Both the position numbers and the translations under genes were made by a program. Of a stretch of DNA of 64,000 bases, positions 7,751 through 16,752 are shown piece by piece. The stretch covers positions 3,329,001 through 3,393,000 of the forward strand of contig NZ_AP029019.1 in the NCBI RefSeq assembly GCF_037101375.1, written 5' to 3'. The notes under the pieces were generated by a model. It saw only the letters and a program-made list of their open reading frames with translations. It had not been told where the DNA came from and made no database searches. This DNA is from Acidovorax sp. DW039. Its GTDB lineage: Bacteria; Pseudomonadota; Gammaproteobacteria; Burkholderiales; Burkholderiaceae_C. Numbering within the stretch: the stretch's first letter is position 1; every line of letters starts with the position of its first letter.

Positions 7751-8743
7751 ATGAACACAGACTTTGGCAGCATCACCCGCGTGGCGGGGATTGAGGTAGG
7801 TCACCACACCGACAGCCGCCGTCCCACGGGTTGCACCGTGGTCATCGCCCGGGAAGGCGCTGTGGCCGGGGTGGACGTGCGCGGCGCAGCGCCCGGCACG
7901 CGAGAGACGGATCTTCTGCACCCCTCCAACCTGGTCGAGCGCGTGCACGCCATCATGCTGGCGGGCGGCAGCGCCTGGGGGCTTGAGGCCGCCACGGGTG
8001 CAGTGCGCTGGCTGGAGGAGCGCGGTGTGGGGCTGGACGTGGCAGTGGGCCGTCTGCCCATCGTGCCGTCAGCCGTGCTGTTTGACCTGCTGGTGGGCGA
8101 CATGCGCATCCGCCCGGACGCTGCGGCGGGCTACGCCGCCTGCGAAGCGGCTTCCACCGCCGACCCGGCACAGGGCAACGTGGGCGCAGGGGCGGGTGCC
8201 GTGGTGGGCAAAATTTTTGGCATACACCATGCCATGAAGGGCGGCATTGGCACGGCCTCAGTGACGGTGGGCGGCGTCACGGTGGGAGCGCTGGTGGCCT
8301 GCAACGCACTGGGCGATGTGCTGGACCCGGACACCGCCCAGGTTCTGGCCGGAGCCCGCACCGAAGACGGCCTGCAACTGCGCGACACCCGCCGCGCCCT
8401 GCTGGCCGGGGCGGCACCCCAGCCGCTGCTGGCAGGCACCAACACCACGCTGGCCGTGGTGGCCACAGACGCGCCGATCACCAAGACGCAGGCCCACAGG
8501 CTGGCCGTGGTGGCCCACGATGGGCTGGCGCGCAGCATCAACCCTGTGCACACCATGAGTGACGGGGACACAGTATTTGCTCTGGGCACCGGCAGGGCCA
8601 CGCAGCACCCCGGCATGATGGTGCTGGGCACCATGGCAGCCGAGGCCACGGCACGCGCCACCGCCCAGGCCGTGCGGGCGGCACGTTCTGTCACAACCGC
8701 GGACGGGCTGTGGCTGCCGTGCATGGCAGACTTGCGGGGCTGA
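7751..8743 (+). CDS. P1-family peptidase (DmpA/L-aminopeptidase-D-esterase type)
   Basis: A 330-residue N-terminal-nucleophile-type peptidase. Family features are GVDVRGAAPGTRETDLL near the N-terminus, GGSAWGLEAATG, GNVGAGAGAVVGK, and the NTTLAVVATDAPITK segment. In this family (DmpA, BapA) the precursor cuts itself before a Ser or Thr that becomes the nucleophile; the Thr pair in NTTL is the likely cleavage site. It probably acts in the cytoplasm on small amino-acyl compounds; the substrate is unknown. It stands alone after the copper block. Confidence 0.85.
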   Translation: MNTDFGSITRVAGIEVGHHTDSRRPTGCTVVIAREGAVAGVDVRGAAPGTRETDLLHPSNLVERVHAIMLAGGSAWGLEAATGAVRWLEERGVGLDVAVGRLPIVPSAVLFDLLVGDMRIRPDAAAGYAACEAASTADPAQGNVGAGAGAVVGKIFGIHHAMKGGIGTASVTVGGVTVGALVACNALGDVLDPDTAQVLAGARTEDGLQLRDTRRALLAGAAPQPLLAGTNTTLAVVATDAPITKTQAHRLAVVAHDGLARSINPVHTMSDGDTVFALGTGRATQHPGMMVLGTMAAEATARATAQAVRAARSVTTADGLWLPCMADLRG

Positions 8744-8859
8744 ATCCCCAGCCTCCGTGGATTACACGGCCTGTGGGGGCCAGCCTCGTCCCCATCCCTC
8801 AGTGCAACACGGGCCATCGGCCCCCCTCCCCTCGATCACGCGTCCCCTTCTTTCTCTGT

Positions 8860-10224
8860 ATGAATTCCCGCATGTCCCGCGCCCTTCGCTCCACGCTGCT
8901 GTCTTTGCGTGATCTGCTGCTGTCCGCAGGGCCGCTGGCTTTCCTGGCCGTGGGGCTGCTGGTGCTGGCCTACTGGTGGCTCAACCCCACGCCCCCCAAA
9001 ACCGTCACCCTGGCCACCGGCCCAGCGCAAAGTGCCTACGAAGAATTTGGCAAGCGCTACCAGAAGGCGCTGGCGGCTGAGGGCATTGAGGTGCGCCTGC
9101 TGCCCAGCGAGGGCTCTTCAGCCAACCTGCAGTTGCTGCGGGATGGGCAGGCCGACCTGGCTTTTGTGCAGGGCGGAACTGCAGAGCTGCAGCCGGACGA
9201 TCCGGACACCCTCGTGTCCCTGGGCAACCTGTTCGTGGAGCCGGTGTGGATCTTCTACCGCACCGAGGCTGCGTTGCGCATGCATGAGCGCCATCGTCTG
9301 GACAGCCTGCGGCAGCTACGCGGCATGCGGGTCAACGTCGGCTCGGAAGGCAGCGGTGTCCCTACGCTGATGGACAAGCTGCTCGAAGCCAACCGGCTGG
9401 ACAAAGGGGCTGTCGTCATGTCGCGGCTGGAAGAAACCCCGGCCACGGTGGACTTTCTGGCCGGTCGGCTGGATGCGCTGGTGTTCGCGTCTGCCCCCGA
9501 GTCGCTGATGGTGCAGATGCTGCTGCAAACGCCCGGGGTGCAGCTGCTGGACATCGCCCAGCACGAGGCCTATGCGCGGCGCTTCCCATTTCTCTCCCCA
9601 GTCACGTTGCCGCGCGGCGTGGTGGATCTGGCCACCAACGTGCCCGCGCGCGATGTGCGCATGGTGGCGTCCACCACATCCCTGCTGGCGCGGGACTCCA
9701 CCCATCCAGCCCTCCTCACCCTGTTTGCCCAGAATGCGCAGCGCCTGCACAGCAACCCCGGCTGGTTCAACCGGGCGCGGGAATTTCCGAACATGCGCCA
9801 TAGCGAATTGCCGATTGCCAAGGAGGGAGAGCGGGCCATCAACGAGCCCATCCCCATGATGCAACGCTACCTGCCCTTCTGGATGGCGAACCTGATCGAG
9901 CGCATGTGGCTGGTGCTGGGTATTTTGCTGGCCACCCTGCTGCCCTTGTCGCGCATCGTGCCGCCGCTGTACCAGTTCAGAGTGCGATCCAGGGTGTTCC
10001 GCTGGTATGGCCGCCTGCGGGAGATTGAAGACACGGTGGAGTCTGAGCCAGACAAACACCCGGCCATGCTCAAGGCACTGGACGCACTGGAAGCCCAGGT
10101 TGAAAAAATCACGGTGCCACTTTCGTATGCAGATGAGCTGTACGCGCTGCGCAACCACATCCACCTGGTGCGCAAAAAACTGCTGCGGGCGCAAACGGGC
10201 GAGGAAGCGGCAGCAGCAACCTGA
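8860..10224 (+). CDS. Membrane-anchored TAXI-family TRAP solute-binding protein
   Basis: A 454-residue protein. One hydrophobic helix lies at about residues 22-42, followed by a TAXI-type binding domain (about 48-330: TLATGPAQSAYEEFGKRY, then VNVGSEGSGVPTLMDKLLE). A second hydrophobic helix follows (about 347-370) and a short cytoplasmic tail with helical Glu/Lys content. Ordinary TAXI proteins are free in the periplasm and about 320 residues; the double anchor is distinct. No TRAP permease gene is adjacent. I chose ATG 8860; ATG 8872 is equally possible. Confidence 0.82.
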   Translation: MNSRMSRALRSTLLSLRDLLLSAGPLAFLAVGLLVLAYWWLNPTPPKTVTLATGPAQSAYEEFGKRYQKALAAEGIEVRLLPSEGSSANLQLLRDGQADLAFVQGGTAELQPDDPDTLVSLGNLFVEPVWIFYRTEAALRMHERHRLDSLRQLRGMRVNVGSEGSGVPTLMDKLLEANRLDKGAVVMSRLEETPATVDFLAGRLDALVFASAPESLMVQMLLQTPGVQLLDIAQHEAYARRFPFLSPVTLPRGVVDLATNVPARDVRMVASTTSLLARDSTHPALLTLFAQNAQRLHSNPGWFNRAREFPNMRHSELPIAKEGERAINEPIPMMQRYLPFWMANLIERMWLVLGILLATLLPLSRIVPPLYQFRVRSRVFRWYGRLREIEDTVESEPDKHPAMLKALDALEAQVEKITVPLSYADELYALRNHIHLVRKKLLRAQTGEEAAAAT

Positions 10225-10314
10225 TCTGCTATGGGGCTGGCATAGCAAAGCTGCGTGCAGCCGCAGCGTCAGTCCTCCTCCAGCCACGACATCGCAGGCA
10301 GGCGGAAAGCCTGC

Positions 10315-12771
10315 TCAAGACCTTTTTGCCACCTTTGCCGCAGCGCGTGGCAAGCCCGCAGGTACCGTGTTGGCGCTGCGTGACGAGGTCTTGACCTTCA
10401 CCACCCGCAAGGCCCCTTCGCTGGCCAGCTTGTCGCGCATGCGACGTGTCATGGACTGGGTGCTCCCGTCCGGTGATGTGAACAGGAACAGCGTGCCATT
10501 CGGGCTGGCCCAGGTAAGCTGAGTGCGCACAGCCTTCTGGTTGGAAATGATTTCGACCCAGGCACCAATCACAAAATTGGCAAACGGGTCTGCAGGAGCA
10601 TCGCCCGCTTCTGCGTTGGGTGACACCTCGGCCACTGTACTGTCAACACCTGCGGCTTCGCTGTCCAGCGCTGCCTGCCAGCTGTCTTCCGCAGGCATTT
10701 CGGAGCCCATGCTGTCAGGTGCATCAGCGAAGGCGTCCTCCTGCGGAAGCGGTATCGAGGTGCCTGAGGGCATGGGCATTTCAAAAGCGGACTGGTGCAA
10801 AGCCACCAGACGCTCCAGAAAGGCGCTGGTCTTTTCTGCCGGGTACTTGATGGTCTGCAAGCCCTCACGCAGCTTGGCCAGCATGTCGGGAATGGCCTGC
10901 GTCAGCCGCTCTGGCTCAGAACGGGTGAGCTCTGGCTGGGCACTCCACAGCAGCATGGGCACCAAGGCGAGGTACCCGCCCGGGTCGTCTTGCCCGCTGT
11001 CCGCATGGGTCACCTGGTCAAGCGCCACTACATCGGCCCACGGACCTGCAGCGAAATCCAGCACATCAGGCGGCACGTTGCCCATGTCGGGCAGCTTGCG
11101 AATATCGGTGGCAATCTTTTCTGCCAGCATGGCCCGCTGCTGCGTGCGCTGCCGGGCCCTCTGCTCAGCTGCCTCGCGCGCCTTCAGCCGCTGTTCCTGC
11201 GTTTCCCATGCGGAGTAAAGCGCCTTGAGCACTTTCTCGAAAGGCGTTGCATCCTTGATCTGGCTGGCTGCCAGATGGGTCACGGCCTCATTGACCAGTC
11301 TCACGAACTGGGCGAAACCGGGGGCATCTTCCGTTTTGAAGGCCAGGCTGCGCTGGGTCACCTCGTCAAGCAGACGCCGCGCCGGATGAGCGGTATCGGT
11401 AAAGAATCGCGGATCAAACCGCACCAGCTGTTTGAGTGCGGGCTCCAGGGTCTGCACCGCCTGCTGAATCGGGGGCAGCAGGCGCCCATCCTGGGCCAAC
11501 GCAACCATCATTCTCCCCACCACATCAGCCGCCACTGCAGGTGACTCTGTAGGGGCCACAAAAGGCACGGTGTAGATGGGCTGCCCCAATTGGGTAGGCG
11601 TGCGCCATGCAGACAAAGGCGCATTCTGGCTCCCACCGGCAAGGCGGTTGACCAGACGCTCCAGCTGGGCCATATCTTCCATGGCGTCCGCCGCCACTGA
11701 CGGGATCGCGCCATAGGCAGGGGTCATCACTGCAGGCCCCGTGGGCACAGCAACCGCACCCCCCACCCAGGCGGCCTGTGGCACCTGAGCCTGCACCCCG
11801 GGCGGCAGTTGCCCGGACTGCGAGGGGGCGCCACCGTAGCTTCGCGGATCAAAGGGATCACCACCCGCCAGCATCTGCCGCAGGATGCCCACCGTGAGGA
11901 TGGCCTCTTCAGCTTCTACCGGCAGCGGCTGCTGCATGACGGGTTCGCCCTGCCAGCCCGTCTGGCCCGAATAGGCACGACCGTATCCCGTGGTACCGCC
12001 GTAACCGGTGTTGCCACCGTAACCGCTGCCTTGGCCGTAGCCCGTGGCATAGCCACCGCCATAGCCGGTGCCCATGCCTTGCGCAGCGCCATATCCTGTG
12101 CGCCCACCCGAGGGGGAACCCAGCACCGCATAGCCCACGGGCTCGACGCCTTGCTCGCGCAAGGTCTTGGCCATGCGCTTGTATTCACTCTCAAGCAGCT
12201 TGCCCAACAAGCCACGCATGTGCTGCATCCACAACTGGCGCACCTCTGGAGGGGCACCGGTTTCGGAAACAACCCGCTGCAGAGCACGAATGTAGTTTTC
12301 GGGACGTAGAGGGTTGCGCTCTGGCTGAACGCTACGCAGCCCTTGCGCAGAACTCACCAGGGTGTTGAGTTCTGCCAGCACAGCCTCCGTGGCGTGCACT
12401 GCCAGCTGCTGCGCGCGCGAGAGCTCCACCTGGTCCTGCATCTCGCTCTCGTCCATGAGGGAGAGCTCGCCAAAGTCCATGCCGGATTCGTCGGCAGGAC
12501 GTGATGACTTGGCGTTGGAAGGCCCTTCGGCAAATATCTCCAGCAGCGCCATAGGGTAGCCCTTGACCATGGCCGCCTCATGCTGGCGCAAGATGCCCAG
12601 CGCGTCACTGATGGTGTTGCGCTGCTGGATGTTGCGAACTGAAGACTCCTCCTGGGTCAGCGCGTTGCGCGTGACTTCCAGCAATTTCTCCATGACCGTC
12701 TCGCCTTCGCGCACGGCACTGACGACGCAGGCGCGAAAAACAGTTCTCGAACGGGACGCTGCCTGAGACAT
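10315..12771 (-). CDS. DUF1631 family protein
   Basis: An 818-residue cytoplasmic protein of the DUF1631 family, known from beta- and gammaproteobacteria and of unknown function. The N-terminal third is helical and acidic. Residues about 220-280 form a low-complexity Gly/Tyr run (YGGNTGYGGTTGYGRAYSG), then a helical region with clustered Arg/Gln (about 515-545). The C-terminal domain (GAWVEIISNQKAVRTQLTWAS) resembles a PilZ-like or RNA-binding barrel seen at the end of this family. Its neighbour on the same strand is ettA, 74 bp away, so the genes may be co-transcribed. Confidence 0.85.
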   Translation of the reverse strand: MSQAASRSRTVFRACVVSAVREGETVMEKLLEVTRNALTQEESSVRNIQQRNTISDALGILRQHEAAMVKGYPMALLEIFAEGPSNAKSSRPADESGMDFGELSLMDESEMQDQVELSRAQQLAVHATEAVLAELNTLVSSAQGLRSVQPERNPLRPENYIRALQRVVSETGAPPEVRQLWMQHMRGLLGKLLESEYKRMAKTLREQGVEPVGYAVLGSPSGGRTGYGAAQGMGTGYGGGYATGYGQGSGYGGNTGYGGTTGYGRAYSGQTGWQGEPVMQQPLPVEAEEAILTVGILRQMLAGGDPFDPRSYGGAPSQSGQLPPGVQAQVPQAAWVGGAVAVPTGPAVMTPAYGAIPSVAADAMEDMAQLERLVNRLAGGSQNAPLSAWRTPTQLGQPIYTVPFVAPTESPAVAADVVGRMMVALAQDGRLLPPIQQAVQTLEPALKQLVRFDPRFFTDTAHPARRLLDEVTQRSLAFKTEDAPGFAQFVRLVNEAVTHLAASQIKDATPFEKVLKALYSAWETQEQRLKAREAAEQRARQRTQQRAMLAEKIATDIRKLPDMGNVPPDVLDFAAGPWADVVALDQVTHADSGQDDPGGYLALVPMLLWSAQPELTRSEPERLTQAIPDMLAKLREGLQTIKYPAEKTSAFLERLVALHQSAFEMPMPSGTSIPLPQEDAFADAPDSMGSEMPAEDSWQAALDSEAAGVDSTVAEVSPNAEAGDAPADPFANFVIGAWVEIISNQKAVRTQLTWASPNGTLFLFTSPDGSTQSMTRRMRDKLASEGALRVVKVKTSSRSANTVPAGLPRAAAKVAKRS

Positions 12772-12845
12772 GGTGAGTGGAAGAAATAGGAGTTTCCAGT
12801 TGCAATCCTACTCGAGGTGTAAGCGTATACCGACTTCCCGACCTA

Positions 12846-14507
12846 TTACTTGAGAGCCTTGTAGCGGACACGCTTGGGCTTGGCACCCTCTTCGCCCAGG
12901 CGTTTCTTCTTGTCCGCTTCGTACTCTTGGTAATTGCCGTCAAAAAACGTCCATTGGCTGTCACCTTCGGCGGCCAGGATGTGGGTGGCAATACGGTCCA
13001 GGAACCAGCGATCGTGGCTGATGACCAACACCGTACCCGCATATTCCAGAAGGGCATCTTCCAGGGCGCGCAGCGTTTCCACGTCCAGATCGTTGGAGGG
13101 CTCGTCCAGCAGGAGCACGTTGCCGCCAGCGATCAGGGTCTTTGCCAAGTGCAGACGTCCGCGCTCACCACCGGAGAGCATGCCCACCTTCTTTTGCTGG
13201 TCGCCACCGTTGAAGTTGAAGCGACCGGCATAGGCACGGCTGGCCATCTGGAACTTGCCAATGTTGATGATGTCCAGACCGCCAGAGATGTCTTCCCACA
13301 CGGTTTTTTCATCGGCCAGCGAATCCCGGGTCTGGTCCACATACGCCATCTTCACGGTGGAGCCGATGATGACTTCACCGGAATCAGGCTGCTCCCGACC
13401 CGCGATCAGTTTGAACAGGGTGGACTTACCAGCTCCGTTGGGGCCGATGATGCCGACGATGGCGCCCGCGGGAATGTTCATGCTCAGGTTGTCGATCAGG
13501 ACTCGGTCACCAAAAGACTTGGTGACGCCCTTGAACTCGATCACCTGGGTACCCAGACGCTCTGCCACAGGAATGAAGATTTCCTGTGTCTCGTTGCGCT
13601 TCTGGTATTCGTAATCGCTCAGTTCCTCGAAGCGTGCAATACGCGCCTTGCTCTTGGCCTGACGGCCCTTGGCGTTTTGGCGCACCCACTCCAGTTCCTT
13701 TTTCAGAGCCTTGGCGCGGGCTTCTTCACCCTTTTGCTCCGACTCCAGACGTGCCTGCTTCTGGTCCAGCCAGGTGCTGTAGTTACCCTTGTAGGGAATG
13801 CCGTGGCCACGGTCCAGTTCCAGAATCCACTCAGCAGCGTTGTCCAGGAAGTAGCGATCGTGGGTGATAGCCACCACGGTGCCAGGGAAGCGATGCAGGA
13901 ACTGCTCCAGCCAGTCCACCGACTCAGCGTCCAAGTGGTTGGTAGGTTCGTCCAGCAACAGCATGTCGGGCTTGGACAGGAGCAAGCGGCACAGCGCAAT
14001 ACGGCGCTTTTCACCGCCGGAGAGCACGCCGATCTTTGCGTCCCAAGGAGGCAGGCGCAGGGCATCTGCTGCGATTTCGAGCTGATGCTCAGAGTCTGTA
14101 CCTGCCGTTGCGATGATGGCCTCCAGGCGGGCCTGCTCTGCGGCCAAAGCGTCAAAGTCTGCATCAGGCTCAGCATAGGCTGCGTACACATCTTCCAGCT
14201 TGGCCTTGGCGGCAAACACTTCGCCCATGGCCTCTTCCACACTCTCGCGAACGGTGTGCTCCAGGTTGAGCTGAGGCTCCTGGGGCAGATAACCAATCTT
14301 GATGCCAGGCATCGGAATGGCTTCGCCCTCGATTTCCTTGTCCACGCCCGCCATGATCTTCAGCAGTGTGGACTTGCCCGAGCCGTTCAGGCCCAGCACG
14401 CCAATCTTGGCGCCGGGGAAAAAGCTGAGGGAGATGTCCTTCAAGATCTGGCGCTTGGGAGGCACCGTCTTGCTGACACGATTCATCGAATAAACGTATT
14501 GAGCCAT
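12846..14507 (-). CDS. ettA: Energy-dependent translational throttle protein EttA (ABC-F)
   Basis: A 553-residue soluble ABC-F ATPase that binds the ribosomal E site and regulates entry into elongation according to ATP/ADP level. Two ATP-binding cassettes are present: Walker A GLNGSGKST and GPNGAGKST, signatures LSGGEKRR and LSGGERGR, and Walker B LLLLDEPTNHLD and VLLLDEPSNDLD. The charged linker between them (KQARLESEQKGEEARAKALK) and the overall length match EttA. The start MAQYVYSMNRVSK is typical for the family. Confidence 0.95.
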   Translation of the reverse strand: MAQYVYSMNRVSKTVPPKRQILKDISLSFFPGAKIGVLGLNGSGKSTLLKIMAGVDKEIEGEAIPMPGIKIGYLPQEPQLNLEHTVRESVEEAMGEVFAAKAKLEDVYAAYAEPDADFDALAAEQARLEAIIATAGTDSEHQLEIAADALRLPPWDAKIGVLSGGEKRRIALCRLLLSKPDMLLLDEPTNHLDAESVDWLEQFLHRFPGTVVAITHDRYFLDNAAEWILELDRGHGIPYKGNYSTWLDQKQARLESEQKGEEARAKALKKELEWVRQNAKGRQAKSKARIARFEELSDYEYQKRNETQEIFIPVAERLGTQVIEFKGVTKSFGDRVLIDNLSMNIPAGAIVGIIGPNGAGKSTLFKLIAGREQPDSGEVIIGSTVKMAYVDQTRDSLADEKTVWEDISGGLDIINIGKFQMASRAYAGRFNFNGGDQQKKVGMLSGGERGRLHLAKTLIAGGNVLLLDEPSNDLDVETLRALEDALLEYAGTVLVISHDRWFLDRIATHILAAEGDSQWTFFDGNYQEYEADKKKRLGEEGAKPKRVRYKALK

Positions 14508-14751
14508 TGCTTGTCTAACCTGGAAAAGTGGGCAGAAATTCTGCGTTCAAAACAAGATTATCGGGCCATGCGACAATCATGGGCGTAACGGGCTCCAGTT
14601 GCTCGTGACATCAGCAGTTCGCTGGGGACGAAGGAATGCACTTCCGGGCTCCCAATCTTGAACCTCATCTGCCTGAGACTGGCTCGGCGACCCACCTCCG
14701 GTTGCGACGACAGGCCGATACCCGGCGCCCCGGACGGGCGCACTCAATGAC

Positions 14752-16485
14752 ATGAAATTTGAAGAACTGAATCTGGCCCCAGCCATTCTGAAGGCCGTGC
14801 TCGAGCAAGGCTACGAGACGCCCACCCCCATTCAGGCGCAGGCCATTCCTGCGGTGCTGGAGGGGCATGACCTCCTGGCAGGGGCACAGACAGGCACGGG
14901 CAAGACAGCTGCGTTCACGCTGCCCATGCTGCATCGCCTCGCACAAGGCACGGCACCGAAAAGCAAGTTCGGCGGCAAGGGGATTCGGGCGCTGGTCCTG
15001 ACCCCTACCCGCGAGCTGGCAGCGCAGGTGGAAGAGTCGGTGCGTGACTACGGCAAGTACCTCGACATCAACTCCACCGTGGTGTTTGGCGGCGTGGGCA
15101 TGAATCCCCAGATCGACCGTATCAAGCGCGGGGTGGATGTGCTGGTGGCCACTCCAGGTCGGCTCCTGGATCTGCAACAACAAGGCTTCCTTGACCTTTC
15201 CACGGTGGAAATCCTGGTGCTGGACGAAGCGGACCGCATGCTGGACATGGGATTCATCCACGATGTGAAGAAGGTGCTGGCCCTGGTACCCAAAGAAAAG
15301 CAAAGCCTGCTTTTCTCTGCCACCTTCAGCGACGACATTCGCGAACTGGCCAATTCTCTGTTGCGCAATCCCCAGAGCATCCAGGTGACTCCGCGCAACA
15401 CGACCGTGCAGCGCATCACACAGGTGATTCATCCAGTTGGCCGCGGCAAGAAAAAGCAGGTTCTCCTGCACATCATCCAGCAGCACAACTGGAGCCAAGT
15501 ACTGGTGTTCACCCGTACCAAGTTTGGTGCGAATAATGTGGCCGAATTCCTGACCAAGAATGGCGTGAGCGCCATGGCACTGCACGGAAACAAGAGCCAA
15601 AGCGCACGCACCCAGGCTTTGTCCGGCTTCAAGAGCGGAGAGATTCGCGCGCTGGTTGCTACCGACATTGCCGCACGTGGCATCGACATTGACGATCTGC
15701 CTCACGTCGTGAACTACGAGATTCCCAACGTGCCGGAAGACTATGTGCACCGCATCGGCCGTACAGGTCGCGCGGGCGCTACCGGTGAGGCCGTGAGCCT
15801 GGTCTGCATGGACGAAGAAGGCTTCATGATGGACATCGAGCGCTTCACCAAGCAGCAAATTCCAGTGCAGATGCTGGAAGGTTTTGGCCCAGAACCCGGA
15901 GAAAAGGCAGAACCCATTGCCATGGGCCGCCAGACCATCTGGGGAGGTGCAGGCAAGCCACCAAGCAGAGAAGTCATGCAAGCCGCAGCCAAAGCTGCGC
16001 GCACAGAAATGATGGATCGCATCCGCGCGAACAAGGCCACGCAGGGCCAGGGGGGCGAACGCGGTCCACGACAACCAGGCAACAACAACGGCAATGGGCA
16101 GCGCTCGGGCCGGGGTCCTCAAAATGCCAACACCGCCCGTGCAAGCGAGGGGAATGGCGGTAACGGTCAAAACCGCGGTCGCGGCAGAGGCCGCCCCAAC
16201 CAGGGTGAGGGCAATCGCTATGACGACGCACAGCCCCCACGCATGAATGCTCACCTGGGCACTCACAGCGGGCACAGCAATCCTGGCCACCGCAGCTCTG
16301 GCCATTCATCCGGTCAGCCTGACCCGATGCGCACCAGCGTGGACAGCATGGCCGAGCGTGGTCGTCGCGGCGGCGGTGGTTACCGCGGTGGGAATGGCGG
16401 CGGCAATGGTGGAGGTTACGGCGGTGGAGGACGCGGAAATGGTCCTCGCGGCTCAGGAGGCCCACGCGGCTCTTTCAACCGTTGA
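14752..16485 (+). CDS. rhlE: DEAD-box RNA helicase RhlE
   Basis: A 577-residue ATP-dependent RNA helicase. Motifs in order: Q motif ([14 protein letters not shown]), I (AQTGTGKT), Ia (PTRELAAQV), II (VLDEADRM), III (FSATF), IV (LVFTRTKF), V ([12 protein letters not shown]) and VI ([10 protein letters not shown]). The core ends near residue 380. The tail (about 440-577) is rich in Gly, Asn and Arg ([11 protein letters not shown]), an RGG-like RNA-binding tail. RhlE helicases act in ribosome and degradosome-type RNA remodelling. The 244-bp gap upstream (shared with ettA) carries the leader; I see no clear promoter there. Confidence 0.93.
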   Translation: MKFEELNLAPAILKAVLEQGYETPTPIQAQAIPAVLEGHDLLAGAQTGTGKTAAFTLPMLHRLAQGTAPKSKFGGKGIRALVLTPTRELAAQVEESVRDYGKYLDINSTVVFGGVGMNPQIDRIKRGVDVLVATPGRLLDLQQQGFLDLSTVEILVLDEADRMLDMGFIHDVKKVLALVPKEKQSLLFSATFSDDIRELANSLLRNPQSIQVTPRNTTVQRITQVIHPVGRGKKKQVLLHIIQQHNWSQVLVFTRTKFGANNVAEFLTKNGVSAMALHGNKSQSARTQALSGFKSGEIRALVATDIAARGIDIDDLPHVVNYEIPNVPEDYVHRIGRTGRAGATGEAVSLVCMDEEGFMMDIERFTKQQIPVQMLEGFGPEPGEKAEPIAMGRQTIWGGAGKPPSREVMQAAAKAARTEMMDRIRANKATQGQGGERGPRQPGNNNGNGQRSGRGPQNANTARASEGNGGNGQNRGRGRGRPNQGEGNRYDDAQPPRMNAHLGTHSGHSNPGHRSSGHSSGQPDPMRTSVDSMAERGRRGGGGYRGGNGGGNGGGYGGGGRGNGPRGSGGPRGSFNR

Positions 16486-16523
16486 GTGGGTGAATCGAGC
16501 GTCCCACCCGCGCCGTCATTCTG

Positions 16524-16573
16524 AAACGCCTGTCGCTGAGGTCTTATGGCCTTGGCGACAGGCGTTTTGTTTT
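16524..16573 (+). terminator. Rho-independent terminator after rhlE
   Basis: A 13-bp perfect stem, AAACGCCTGTCGC (16524-16536) with GCGACAGGCGTTT (16555-16567), is followed by TGTTTTG. It lies 38 bp past the rhlE stop. The remaining sequence to 16752 holds no gene I can support. Confidence 0.85.
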
Positions 16574-16752
16574 GAACGTATGGAATACATGTCGGCTCAA
16601 GGAGGGGAAAGCACTTGCCATCACGCCACCGTTTGTCCCCACCGCCATTCCGCATGACCCGACGGCAGCTCGGGCGCAGCAATGAGTTCGGCAGCAACAG
16701 GTAACATCTGCCCCCATCTCGGTCAACCGACCGCTCCTGCAGCATTCGTACC

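Noticed and set aside
10298..10314. Hairpin GCAGGC/GCCTGC as a terminator between the TAXI and DUF1631 genes
   Set aside because: The 6-bp stem is not followed by a T run on either strand and abuts a stop codon.
12777..14588. 603-codon plus-strand ORF
   Set aside because: It lies exactly opposite ettA; long antisense frames are common in high-GC DNA, and it has no domain signature.
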